Shown: positions 9,156 through 17,190 of the stretch, piece after piece
Position numbering within the stretch: position 1 is the first letter of the stretch
Layout of the letters: every line of letters begins with the position of its first letter
Origin: Cohnella sp.
Lineage (GTDB): Bacteria > Bacillota > Bacilli > Paenibacillales > Paenibacillaceae
NCBI GenBank assembly: GCA_028287445.1
Contig: JAQBPQ010000141.1
Location: 1-63,671, forward strand
DNA: 63,671 bases
Direction of reading: 5' to 3'
The notes under the pieces: model-generated
The model's input: the letters and a program-made list of their open reading frames with translations, nothing else
Told to the model about the DNA's origin: nothing
Databases searched by the model: none
Program-made: the position numbers and the translations under genes

Positions 9156-9202
9156 ATTACCGCCCTGAAGCCTCGAATGAGTTCCTTCCGGGCGGGTTAT
9201 TT
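9156..9202. terminator. Convergent bidirectional terminator
   Basis: CCGCCCTGAAG and CCTTCCGGGCGGG form a hairpin between the SelA-like gene and the convergent CuA lipoprotein gene, with TTATTTT on the plus side. It overlaps the stop of the minus-strand gene. Confidence 0.6.
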
Positions 9203-9580
9203 TACGACCAGTTTGGATACCATTTTGCCGTGTCCGGTGCCGCACGGAATGCTGCAGTGGAACTCGTATATGCCCTCCTTCAGGGTAACGATGGTTGACG
9301 GTTTGCCTGGCCCGAGATTGATGTCCGTTCCCGGCACCTTGACGCCGTGTGCTCCCTTGGTACTTTCGAGTGTGATTTTTACAGGTGTGTCCTTGGGTAT
9401 GACGTATTCCGATTGGTCGAATGCCCAAGTGGTGGCCTTGATGACGATCTCTTGCGAGGCCGTCTGCGGTTCCGTCGCGCTTCCCCCGTTCGCTCCATTG
9501 TCGTTCTTACCGCCGCCGCAGGCCGCGAGCGCCAGAACAAGTGCGGCAAGCACCATCATGGATGCCAGCTTTTGATGCAT
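9197..9580 (-). CDS. Cupredoxin lipoprotein with CuA site (CoxII-like)
   Basis: Secreted lipoprotein of 127 aa. A lipoprotein signal with lipobox LALAAC (lipidated Cys about residue 21) is followed by a Gly/Asn/Ser linker and a cupredoxin domain (about 43-127). The C-terminal loop CSIPCGTGHGKM carries Cys-x3-Cys-x3-His-x2-Met, the binuclear CuA ligand set of cytochrome c oxidase subunit II. An upstream His (about GAHGVKVPG) supplies the remaining ligand. No oxidase transmembrane helices or subunit I are present. It is therefore probably a free electron carrier or copper donor on the outer face of the membrane. The SD GGGGGAAACC lies upstream on the minus strand. Confidence 0.85.
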   Translation of the reverse strand: MHQKLASMMVLAALVLALAACGGGKNDNGANGGSATEPQTASQEIVIKATTWAFDQSEYVIPKDTPVKITLESTKGAHGVKVPGTDINLGPGKPSTIVTLKEGIYEFHCSIPCGTGHGKMVSKLVVK

Positions 9581-9701
9581 GATTGGTTTCCCCCTCCGAA
9601 AAAAGAAAAAAATGTCGGTTTTATTGTATCATAATGGTGCCGGGCATTCGGCCGGTCTCCGATGGCATTTTAGTGAACGCAAGCCAACCGGAAATAACAC
9701 A

Positions 9702-9735
9702 AAAACCCCCGATGCGATAGACGCATGGGGGTACT
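9702..9735 (-). terminator. Terminator of the YvlD-like gene
   Basis: On the minus strand, ACCCCCATGCG - TCTAT - CGCATCGGGGGT is followed by TTTTTG. It lies about 30 nt past the stop of the minus-strand membrane-protein gene. Confidence 0.8.
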
Positions 9736-9761
9736 GCGGTGCCATACAACGAGGGCGAAGA

Positions 9762-10127
9762 TCAGCTCCGCTGCCTGTTGTCCTGCCCGGCTCGGAACGG
9801 GCTCGCTACCGGGATGAACAGGTCGATGATCCCGATGACCAATGCGGCCAAAATGGCGCCGATAAGGGTCGCGCGCACGCCGCCAACCACGAACTGGGCG
9901 AGCCAGATGACGAGGGCGCTGGACAGAAAACCGACGATGCCGCGGCCGAACGGAGTGACCCGTTTGCCAAAAATGCCCTCGATGATCCAGCCCAGCACGG
10001 CGATGACCAGGGCGAGAAACAGCGCACTCCAAAATCCGCCTACACTGAACCTCGGCACGAGCCATCCCACAATCATCAGCACGATAGCGGACACGATGAA
10101 CCGTACGACATGACCGAGAAATTGCAT
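9762..10127 (-). CDS. Phage-holin-4_2/YvlD-like membrane protein
   Basis: Integral membrane protein of 121 aa with four hydrophobic segments: about 6-27 (FIVSAIVLMIVGWLVP), 33-53 (FWSALFLALVIAVLGWII), 60-82 and 86-108 (ATLIGAILAALVIGIIDLF). This is the small four-helix family often called phage holin family 4 superfamily II, with B. subtilis YvlD as the chromosomal type. No endolysin or phage gene is nearby, so the holin label should not be read as phage origin. The ATG at 10127 follows AAAGGAGG at the right distance. A longer frame to 10202 lacks an SD. It is transcribed divergently from mutS2. Confidence 0.75.
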   Translation of the reverse strand: MQFLGHVVRFIVSAIVLMIVGWLVPRFSVGGFWSALFLALVIAVLGWIIEGIFGKRVTPFGRGIVGFLSSALVIWLAQFVVGGVRATLIGAILAALVIGIIDLFIPVASPFRAGQDNRQRS

Positions 10128-10241
10128 GTCAACTTGCCTCCTTTGACGAGATACCCATAGTGTATCCCTAGATCGATTCCCTATGAGTGGAACGTTTCGC
10201 AAGATTGAGCGGTTCGGCTATAATAAGGGGCGAGAGGAGTT

Positions 10242-12620
10242 GTGAATCACGCCGTGAACGACAAGGCGCTTCATACATTGGAATACGACAAAATCGTCCG
10301 GCAGCTGACGGCTTCCTGCGCCACATCGCTCGGTAAGGAGCTTGCCGAGAAACTGCGGCCGACCCGGGACCTGCGCGAAGCCCAGCGGCTTCTGCAGGAA
10401 ACCGACGAAGCGGTCAGGGCCACAGCGCTTAAAGGTTCAGCTCCGTTCGGGGGCATCACCGATGTTCGTTCCTCGTTGACCCGGGCGAAGCTGGGCGGAA
10501 TGCTGCAGCCGTCGGAACTGATCGATATTGCACAATTAATAGCGGGCATTCGGAAGCTCAACCGTTTTGTCGAATTGGCTGCGGAAGAGGCGAAGCTGCC
10601 TCTGCTCGAAGACCTGTGCGAGCCGCTGACCGATTTTAAACCACTCGAGGAAGAAATTCGCCGCTGCATCGACGAGCAGGGAGACGTACTCGATTCGGCA
10701 AGCAGCGAGCTTGCTTCGGTACGTCGGGATATCCGAATCGGAGAAGGGCGGGCACGCGAGAAGCTGGAAAGCCTCATTCGCTCGTCGTCGGTGCAAAAAA
10801 TGCTGCAGGAATCGCTGATCACCATTCGGGGAGACCGCTATGTCATCCCGGTCAAACAGGAATACCGGGCGCACTTCGGCGGGATCGTGCACGATCAGTC
10901 CGGCAGTGGAGCCACCTTGTTCATCGAGCCGGAACCGGTCGTTCAGTTGAATAACAAGCTCAGGGAATTCAAGCTGCGCGAGCAAAAAGAAATCGAGCGC
11001 ATCCTCCGCCACCTGAGCGAGAAGACAGGCGAACGTGCCGATTTGCTCAACGGCGACTCCGAAATCGTCGGCCTGCTGGATTTTATTTTCGGCAAAGCCG
11101 TAATGGCTGTATCGGGTTTCTGCTCCCTGCCGAAGATGAACGACGAAGGCCGTGTGGATTTGCGTAGAGCCCGACATCCGTTGATTGATCCGAAGAAAGT
11201 CGTGGCGACCGACATGGAACTGGGTCGGGAGTACTCGGCCATTATCGTGACGGGCCCGAATACCGGGGGCAAAACGGTTTCGCTCAAGACGATGGGTCTG
11301 CTGAGCCTGATGGCAATGTCCGGGCTATTCATTCCAGCGGACGAAGGAAGCGAGTTGTGCGTATTCGACGGCATTTACGCCGATATCGGGGACGAGCAGA
11401 GCATTGAGCAGAATTTAAGTACATTCTCGAGCCATATGACGAACTTGATTTCGATGCTCGGCCAAGTGACTCCCAAAAGTCTCGTGTTGCTTGACGAATT
11501 GGGCGCGGGCACGGATCCGGCCGAAGGGTCGGCGCTGGCGATCGCGATTTTGGAGCATTTGCACCGGATCGGCTGCCGGATCGTCGCGACTACCCATTAT
11601 AGTGAGCTGAAAGCCTATGCATACAATCGGGAAGGCCTGATCAATGCGAGCATGGAGTTTGATGTGGCCACACTTAGCCCAACCTATCGCCTGCTCGTAG
11701 GGGTACCGGGACGGAGCAACGCATTCGCGATCGCCGCACGACTCGGTCTGCCGTACGGCATCATTGAGCATGCCCGGGGAGAAGTCAGCGAGGATGAGAT
11801 GAAGGTCGACACGATGATCGCCTCGCTTGAACAAGACCGGCGCCGGGCGGAATCGGAGCGGGTGTCGGCCGAGCGTCTGCGTGCGGAAGTAGAGAAACTC
11901 CGGCAGCAGATGGAGGAAGAACGCCATCGTTTTCAGGAGCAAAAGGTTAAACTGCTCGATGAAGCGCGGGAAGAAGCCCGGCATTCCATCGCCAAGGCGA
12001 AGCGGGAAGCCGAGGAGATCATTGCCGATCTTCGCAAAATGGCCATGGAAGAAGGAGCCGCCGTCAAGGATCATAAACTGATCGAGGCACGGCGCCGGCT
12101 GGAAGATGCGGTTCCGGCTGCTGCCGCCCGCGCTTCCCGGGCCGCTTCCGGCGGCAAAGCCGCCAAGATTGAAGCGGGGGACGAGGTAAGAGTTCTTTCG
12201 CTAGGCGGACAGAAAGGCCACGTGGTGGAATTGTCAGGCAGCTCGGAGGCTGTGGTTCAACTCGGCATCATGAAAATGAAAGTGGCGCTGACGGATCTGG
12301 ATCCGGTTCGCAAATCGGCACCTGCCAAGGCTCCGGTCCAAGCGGCCGCCTCGGTAAAGCGCACGCGCGATGAGAATCTGCGAACGGAATTGGACTTGCG
12401 CGGCGCTACGCTGGATGAAGCGATTTTGGACGTCGACCGGTTCCTGGATGAAGCTTTTCTCGCCAATCTTGGCCAAGTATATATCATCCACGGCAAAGGT
12501 ACGGGGGCTTTGCGTGCGGGCATGCAGGATTTTCTGCGTCGGCATAAGCATGTCAAAAGCTACCGGCTGGGCAATTATGGGGAAGGCGGCGCGGGTGTCA
12601 CCGTGGCTGAGCTCCACTGA
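10242..12620 (+). CDS. mutS2: Endonuclease/ATPase MutS2
   Basis: MutS2 of about 790 aa, which acts on branched DNA and on collided ribosomes in Bacillus-type bacteria. The N-terminal helical core leads to a MutS ATPase domain: Walker A TGPNTGGKTVSLKTMG (about residue 335), Walker B LVLLDELGAGTDPAEGSALA, and the signature THYSELK. A coiled-coil region (about 520-630), a KOW-like segment (about 645-685) and a C-terminal Smr nuclease domain (about 715-792; LDLRGATLDEA ... HGKGTGALR) follow. A perfect TATAAT lies at 10219-10224. The frame opens with GTG 10242, only 2 nt past AGGAG. GTG 10254 (MNDKALHTLEYDKI) matches the family N-terminus better. Confidence 0.95.
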   Translation: MNHAVNDKALHTLEYDKIVRQLTASCATSLGKELAEKLRPTRDLREAQRLLQETDEAVRATALKGSAPFGGITDVRSSLTRAKLGGMLQPSELIDIAQLIAGIRKLNRFVELAAEEAKLPLLEDLCEPLTDFKPLEEEIRRCIDEQGDVLDSASSELASVRRDIRIGEGRAREKLESLIRSSSVQKMLQESLITIRGDRYVIPVKQEYRAHFGGIVHDQSGSGATLFIEPEPVVQLNNKLREFKLREQKEIERILRHLSEKTGERADLLNGDSEIVGLLDFIFGKAVMAVSGFCSLPKMNDEGRVDLRRARHPLIDPKKVVATDMELGREYSAIIVTGPNTGGKTVSLKTMGLLSLMAMSGLFIPADEGSELCVFDGIYADIGDEQSIEQNLSTFSSHMTNLISMLGQVTPKSLVLLDELGAGTDPAEGSALAIAILEHLHRIGCRIVATTHYSELKAYAYNREGLINASMEFDVATLSPTYRLLVGVPGRSNAFAIAARLGLPYGIIEHARGEVSEDEMKVDTMIASLEQDRRRAESERVSAERLRAEVEKLRQQMEEERHRFQEQKVKLLDEAREEARHSIAKAKREAEEIIADLRKMAMEEGAAVKDHKLIEARRRLEDAVPAAAARASRAASGGKAAKIEAGDEVRVLSLGGQKGHVVELSGSSEAVVQLGIMKMKVALTDLDPVRKSAPAKAPVQAAASVKRTRDENLRTELDLRGATLDEAILDVDRFLDEAFLANLGQVYIIHGKGTGALRAGMQDFLRRHKHVKSYRLGNYGEGGAGVTVAELH

Positions 12621-12634
12621 CGAGGGGGGATACC

Positions 12635-13054
12635 ATGCAGGGGCTTGTCGATTCTTTAATGGACGTTCCGATCGCCGCGGTGCTGGCCTATTTCTCAGTC
12701 GGCATCCTCTCGCTGATCGTGTTTCTGTCCATTTTCGAATGGGTCACCAAGTACGACGGCTGGGACGAAATCCGCAAAGGCAACGTTTCGGTGGCGATGG
12801 CAACGGGCGGTAAAATCTTCGGTATTTGCAATATTTTCCGCTTCTCCATCCAAGCCCACCAGTCGATCTATGTGAGTCTATTATGGGCTGCCGGCGGGTT
12901 TCTGCTGCTTCTGGCCGCGTATTTTCTGTTCGAGTTTTTGACCCCCGTGTTCCGGATTGACGAAGAAATCGGGAAAGACAACCGGGCCGTCGGCCTGCTG
13001 GCGATGATTATTTCCGTCTCGTTATCCTATATTATCGGAGCTGCGGTGACGTAA
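12635..13054 (+). CDS. DUF350 membrane protein (YshE-like)
   Basis: Membrane protein of 139 aa with four predicted helices (about 14-36, 53-72, 80-102, 118-138). It matches the DUF350 family, including B. subtilis YshE, which also follows mutS2. Polar residues inside the helices and the loop FEWVTKYDGWDEIRKGN are typical. It starts 14 nt after mutS2 with GAGGGGGGATACC before the ATG. Biochemical function is unknown. Co-transcription with mutS2 is likely from the spacing. Confidence 0.85.
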   Translation: MQGLVDSLMDVPIAAVLAYFSVGILSLIVFLSIFEWVTKYDGWDEIRKGNVSVAMATGGKIFGICNIFRFSIQAHQSIYVSLLWAAGGFLLLLAAYFLFEFLTPVFRIDEEIGKDNRAVGLLAMIISVSLSYIIGAAVT

Positions 13055-13071
13055 ATCGGAGGATTTGTCGG

Positions 13072-13155
13072 ATGAAATATTTGTGGGGAACTTTGTTCGC
13101 TTTGGCTATTTTATTTATCCTATTTGGCGTTTGGTATATGGTGAGGCAGGGCTGA
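13072..13155 (+). CDS. 27-residue single-helix membrane peptide
   Basis: A short frame, ATG AAA TAT TTG TGG ... CAG GGC TGA, encodes a peptide with a Lys at residue 2, one hydrophobic helix (about 4-22, LWGTLFALAILFILFGVW) and a C-terminal YMVRQG. The SD CGGAGG (13057-13062) lies 9 nt before the ATG. It is tucked between the DUF350 gene and the zinc-ribbon gene in an apparent operon. This supports a real gene despite the length. I do not recognise a family. A small subunit or regulator of the DUF350 membrane protein is possible. Confidence 0.5.
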   Translation: MKYLWGTLFALAILFILFGVWYMVRQG

Positions 13156-13194
13156 CGTCCGGCTTCGATACAGAGATGATGGGAGGCGCGGGCG

Positions 13195-13731
13195 ATGTCC
13201 GTTGTCGTATGTCCTTGGTGCCAGAGTGAAATACCGCAAGAAGAAGGCGAGCAGCCGGAGAAATATTGCCCGGTATGCGAGAATGAGCTGGACGGTTACC
13301 GGACGCTCAGAGTCGGAATCGGAGACGACACCGACGAGGAAGACGAAGAGGACTCGGTAGACGCGGCGCCCGGCATCGAAGAGCTTCATTGGGCGCAGGA
13401 GGGCGACCTCACAGAGAAAAATGAGGCGCTGCTTCAATTTGAAGAAACGGTGGAGCGCCTGCTCGACGAACAGGATACCGTGCCGGATTGCCCTCAATGC
13501 CGGGAGTATATGCTGGAGGCGGGAGAACATACTGTCACTCCGGAGACGTTCCGCGCTCGTGTGCCGCAATCGCTGGGGCAGCCGGTGTTGGAAGCTCCCT
13601 TCGCGCTCACTGTTTACGTGTGCCCGTCGTGTTTTTCGGTGCAGTATTCATTGGCTGAACAGGGGCGGTTTGAGTTGGCTCGCCGGCTCAGTGGAACCGA
13701 AGCTTCCGGACGGAAGGCCGCTCCGTCATGA
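13195..13731 (+). CDS. Zinc-ribbon protein of unknown function
   Basis: Soluble acidic protein of 178 aa with two or three metal-binding elements. Residues 6-30 have CPWC ... CPVC, residues about 100-105 have CPQC, and residues about 142-146 have CPSC. Between the first two is an acidic stretch with DDTDEEDEEDS. The pairs could bind two zinc ions. It overlaps cysK by 4 bp (ATGA), so the two are translated together. I recognise it only as a conserved hypothetical of this bacterial group. Coupling to cysteine synthesis is suggested by position and by nothing else. Confidence 0.7.
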   Translation: MSVVVCPWCQSEIPQEEGEQPEKYCPVCENELDGYRTLRVGIGDDTDEEDEEDSVDAAPGIEELHWAQEGDLTEKNEALLQFEETVERLLDEQDTVPDCPQCREYMLEAGEHTVTPETFRARVPQSLGQPVLEAPFALTVYVCPSCFSVQYSLAEQGRFELARRLSGTEASGRKAAPS

Positions 13732-14645
13732 CGCGGATCGTCAGCTCGGTAACGGAGCTCATCGGGGATACGCCGGCCGTACGTCTGCAGCGTCTCACGG
13801 GTCCGGATATGGCTGAGGTACTGGTCAAGCTGGAAAAACTAAACCCGAGCGGCAGCGTGAAAGACCGCGCAGCCCTTGGCCTGATCGAAGATGCGGAAAG
13901 GCGGGGCATGATTGGTCCCGGATCTGTCATCGTGGAGCCGACCAGCGGCAATACCGGAATCGGACTGGCCATGATTGCCGCGGCCAAAGGTTATCGGCTC
14001 ATTCTGGTTATGCCGGACAACATGACGAGGGAACGCATCGCCTTGCTGCAAGGCTATGGCGCTGAAGTCGTGCTGACGCCTGCCGCAGAACGGATGCCGG
14101 GTGCGATCGCCAAAGCCCGGAATCTGTTGGCGGATATTCCCGGCAGCTACATGCCCAATCAATTCGAGAACGCCGCCAATCCGGACATTCACCGTCGTAC
14201 GACGGCCATCGAGATTTTGCAGCAGACGCAAGGCCGTCTGGATGCTTTTGTAGCGACAGCGGGTACCGGCGGCACGATCACGGGTGTCGGCGAGACGCTG
14301 CGAGAGCATCTGTCGGGCTTATACATCGCGGTCGTGGAGCCGGCCGGTTCTCCCGTGCTGAGCGGAGGCGAACCGGGCCCCCACAAGCTGGTCGGCACGA
14401 GCCCGGGATTTGTTCCGGTGATCTTGAACACGTCCGTTTACGACGAGATCATTCAGGTGACGGATGAGGACGCATTGGAGACGACCCGGCAACTCGCCGC
14501 GCGCGAAGGCATCCTCGTCGGGCCATCGTCCGGCGCCTCCGTATGGGCGGCTTTGCGGGTCGCCCGCCGACTCGGCCCCGGCAAACGCGTGCTCTGCATC
14601 GCCCCCGACACCGGCGAGCGCTATTTGAGCATGGGCATTTTTTGA
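13728..14645 (+). CDS. cysK: Cysteine synthase (O-acetylserine sulfhydrylase)
   Basis: Fold-type II PLP enzyme of 305 aa that makes cysteine from O-acetylserine and sulfide. The PLP lysine lies in KLEKLNPSGSVKDRAAL (about residue 42), the substrate loop is EPTSGNTGIGLAMIAA, and the phosphate-binding loop is ATAGTGGTITGVGETL. The C-terminus has VGPSSGASVWAA. The region where methionine appears in classic CysK active-site loops is standard. A cystathionine beta-synthase-like role is less likely because there is no neighbouring cystathionine lyase. A terminator-like hairpin lies at 14756-14797. Confidence 0.9.
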   Translation: MTRIVSSVTELIGDTPAVRLQRLTGPDMAEVLVKLEKLNPSGSVKDRAALGLIEDAERRGMIGPGSVIVEPTSGNTGIGLAMIAAAKGYRLILVMPDNMTRERIALLQGYGAEVVLTPAAERMPGAIAKARNLLADIPGSYMPNQFENAANPDIHRRTTAIEILQQTQGRLDAFVATAGTGGTITGVGETLREHLSGLYIAVVEPAGSPVLSGGEPGPHKLVGTSPGFVPVILNTSVYDEIIQVTDEDALETTRQLAAREGILVGPSSGASVWAALRVARRLGPGKRVLCIAPDTGERYLSMGIF

Positions 14646-14755
14646 AACATAGATCCGGATTTATTCCGTTTGAGACATAACTTCTGGCTAGACAGGATAT
14701 ACCGGACAAGTTACAATCGTTTTATTCGCAATACCCCACAACGACGCAAAGCATG

Positions 14756-14797
14756 CGCCGATCCTTCGGAGGTTCTCCGGATGGGCGGCGTTTTTCC
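14756..14797 (+). terminator. Probable terminator after cysK
   Basis: CGCCGATCC ... GGATGGGCGGCG pairing around an inner TCGGAGG/TTCTCCGG stem, followed by TTTTTCC. It lies about 110 nt past the cysK stop. The rest of 14646-14940 shows no gene. Confidence 0.6.
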
Positions 14798-14940
14798 ATA
14801 TCGTTCCCGCTGCCTATTTGACGGTTTTTTTTCTTTTCACGCGGCCTGTATTTGATGTAATATGGAGAGTAATTCAGGCGAGACATACCGGTCGGACCAG
14901 GCGTTGAGGGCGACCCAGTTTACGGTAAAGAGGGATCATC

Positions 14941-15432
14941 ATGAATCAGTTGAAGTTAAGTATCCTGGATCTGCTCAAGGAAGACGCGCGGCTGCCGGCA
15001 TCGACGATCGCGACGATGCTTGGTGTCAAGGAAACGGAAATATCGGCTGCGATTAAGGAAATGGAAGACGAACACGTGATTATCAAATATGCCGCGGTGA
15101 TCAATTGGAGCAAGGTAGACGACGAAAAAGTAACGGCGCTTATCGAGGTCGAGTGCACGCCGGAGCGGGGACGCGGGTTTGAAAACATTGCGGAGCGGGT
15201 TTATTTGTACCCGGAGGTAAAGTCGGTATATTTGATGTCCGGCGCGTACGACCTGCTCGTGGAGATCGAGGGTAAAAACCTGAAGGAAGTCGCTTCATTC
15301 GTGTCCAACAAGCTGTCTACGATCGAATCCGTCATCTCTACCAAAACCTTTTTCATCTTAAAAAAATATAAGCAGGACGGCATCATTTTCGAGGAATTCG
15401 AGGATGACGGGCGTTTGTTGGTCTCCCCGTAA
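14941..15432 (+). CDS. alaR: Lrp/AsnC-family regulator (AlaR-like)
   Basis: Leucine-responsive-type regulator of 163 aa. The N-terminal winged helix-turn-helix (about 1-50) is LSILDLLKEDARLPASTIATMLGV, followed by the RAM/ACT-like effector and oligomerisation domain (about 65-150) with YLMSGAYDLLVEIEGKNLKEV. In B. subtilis the same pair is yugG-yugH, renamed alaR-alaT, where AlaR activates the alanine transaminase gene. Here the aminotransferase starts 32 nt downstream. The SD AAAGAGGG lies 7 nt before the ATG. Confidence 0.85.
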   Translation: MNQLKLSILDLLKEDARLPASTIATMLGVKETEISAAIKEMEDEHVIIKYAAVINWSKVDDEKVTALIEVECTPERGRGFENIAERVYLYPEVKSVYLMSGAYDLLVEIEGKNLKEVASFVSNKLSTIESVISTKTFFILKKYKQDGIIFEEFEDDGRLLVSP

Positions 15433-15464
15433 CCCGTCAGTCCCGCGCAAAGGAACGGTGCCTC

Positions 15465-16691
15465 ATGATCAAGAATCAGGAAGTTTCCCAGACGTTAACG
15501 AAGGCTCCGCTGAATAAGGGTATGCAGGATTACTTGGCCGCACATGCGCGCGCAATTGCCCCATCGGGGATCCGGCGTTTTTTTGACTTGGTGAGTACAA
15601 ACAAAGACAAAGATATCATTTCTCTCGGTGTCGGAGAACCCGATTTCGTTACGCCTTGGCGGGTTCGCGATGCGGCCGTGTACTCTTTGGAAAAAGGAAA
15701 AACGCAATATACGCCAAATGCCGGAACGCCGGAACTTAGGGAAGCGATTGGACAATACCTGCACAATGAGTTCCATGTGGACTATGATCCGGCCAATGAG
15801 ATTATTGTGACTGTCGGCGGAAGCGAAGGGATCGACTTGGCGCTGCGCGCTTTGATCGAGCCCGGGGATGAGATCCTCGTTCCCGAACCTTGTTATATCT
15901 CTTATTCTCCGATAACGGCACTTGGCGGCGGCGTGCCCGTGGGCATCGAAACGTTCGCCAAAGACCATTTCAAACTTACCGCCGAAAATCTCCGTGAGGC
16001 GATTACACCCCGTTCGAAGCTGCTCGTTCTCTGCTATCCGAGCAACCCGACGGGCGCGATCATGACATACGAAGACATGCTTCCGATCGCCAAAGTGGTC
16101 GAGGAGCATGATTTGATCGTTATTTCCGATGAAATCTATGCCGAGCTTTCGTATGGAACCAAACATGTGAGCTTCGCCTCGCTTCCGGGAATGAAGGACA
16201 GGACCATTTTGGTCAGCGGCTTCTCCAAAGCGTTCGCGATGACCGGCTGGCGGATGGGATACGCTTGCGGGCATCCCGATCTGATCGGTGCGATGCTCAA
16301 AATTCATCAATACACGGTCATGTGCGCCCCCGTCATGGGTCAGGTGGCCGCTTTGGAATCGCTCACCCAGAACGGTTTGGAAGAGAAAGACCGGATGATC
16401 GAATCGTATAACCAGCGGAGGCGGCTGGTCGTGCAAGGTTTCCGCGAATTGGGTCTGCCTTGCCATGAACCGCAGGGAGCTTTTTACGCGTTCCCTTCCA
16501 TTCAGTCAACCGGCATGACCTCCGAAGAATTCGCGCAAAGGTTGGTTCTTGAGGCCAAAGTCGCTGCGGTTCCGGGACACGTGTTCGGCAAAGGCGGAGA
16601 AGGTTTCCTGCGCTGCTGCTATGCCACCTCGGTCACCCAATTGACGGAAGCGATAGAACGGATTGGCAACTTTTTAAGGAAAATCGGTTAA
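15465..16691 (+). CDS. alaT: Alanine transaminase-type aminotransferase (AlaT/YugH)
   Basis: Class I/II aminotransferase of 408 aa. PLP contacts are visible in VGGSEGIDLALRAL, LCYPSNPTGAIM (Asn), ISDEIYAELSY (Asp/Tyr), and the PLP lysine in VSGFSKAFAMTGWRMGY. The C-terminal Arg that binds the substrate carboxylate is in GFLRCCYATS. Its pairing with an AlaR-type regulator supports pyruvate/alanine transamination, as for B. subtilis AlaT. Aspartate aminotransferase activity remains possible from sequence alone. ATG 15465 follows AAAGGAACGG. Confidence 0.85.
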   Translation: MIKNQEVSQTLTKAPLNKGMQDYLAAHARAIAPSGIRRFFDLVSTNKDKDIISLGVGEPDFVTPWRVRDAAVYSLEKGKTQYTPNAGTPELREAIGQYLHNEFHVDYDPANEIIVTVGGSEGIDLALRALIEPGDEILVPEPCYISYSPITALGGGVPVGIETFAKDHFKLTAENLREAITPRSKLLVLCYPSNPTGAIMTYEDMLPIAKVVEEHDLIVISDEIYAELSYGTKHVSFASLPGMKDRTILVSGFSKAFAMTGWRMGYACGHPDLIGAMLKIHQYTVMCAPVMGQVAALESLTQNGLEEKDRMIESYNQRRRLVVQGFRELGLPCHEPQGAFYAFPSIQSTGMTSEEFAQRLVLEAKVAAVPGHVFGKGGEGFLRCCYATSVTQLTEAIERIGNFLRKIG

Positions 16692-16779
16692 AACGATTCC
16701 CAGCGAATGTGTGTTTATTTATAGAGGTATCTGCTATAATAACTTTTGTTTTGAATCGGTTCGGGGAAGGAGAGAGTGT

Positions 16780-17058
16780 ATGGACGCGGTGAATTACAGT
16801 GATATTGCCAACATTGTACGGGCCGAGGAACATGTCGACTCCACGACTCTCCAACGGACGGACAGCCTGGCCGGACGAACGCCAAACAGCACCGGCTTGG
16901 CGGATGAAATCGACCGCTTGCGCCAAATCATGGCGGAAACGTTCGTGACGGAATGCTCCTTCACAGCGGACACAGTCATTCGGATCAGTCGACAGTTGGA
17001 TGTCAAAATTAACGAATATATGACAAAATCGGTTATTGGCCGCAAGAAGGCCCGGTGA
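16780..17058 (+). CDS. Spo0E-like sporulation regulatory protein
   Basis: Small soluble protein of 92 aa whose C-terminal half (about 43-85) has the Spo0E-family pattern: EIDRLRQIMAETF, then VIRISRQLDVKINEYM. In Spo0E-type phosphatases the motif is SQxLD, and the family dephosphorylates Spo0A-P. Here the motif reads SRQLD, with the key Ser, Leu and Asp kept. The extended N-terminus (about 1-40) is polar and unlike the minimal ~60-aa members. The start is the ATG at 16780 after GAAGGAGAGAG. A perfect TATAAT (16735-16740) lies upstream, with no clear -35. Confidence 0.75.
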   Translation: MDAVNYSDIANIVRAEEHVDSTTLQRTDSLAGRTPNSTGLADEIDRLRQIMAETFVTECSFTADTVIRISRQLDVKINEYMTKSVIGRKKAR

Positions 17059-17083
17059 AGTTCGCCGGCCTTTTCTTTTGGGC
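17044..17083 (+). terminator. Terminator overlapping the Spo0E-like stop
   Basis: GGCCCGG ... CCGGCC stem followed by TTTTCTTTT. The stem begins within the last codons of the Spo0E-like gene. Confidence 0.6.
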
Positions 17084-17190
17084 AAAACCGCGATTATGCT
17101 ATAGTGGAAACAGGCAACGCTTATACCGGCTGACGGCGGGTATGGCCGTGGAAGTCAAGGGAAACCGAGTGAAACGGAGGAATCCGAAGC

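Noticed and set aside
9762-10127. Prophage remnant based on a holin-like gene
   Set aside because: No other phage gene, integrase or attachment site is nearby, and chromosomal YvlD proteins have the same fold.
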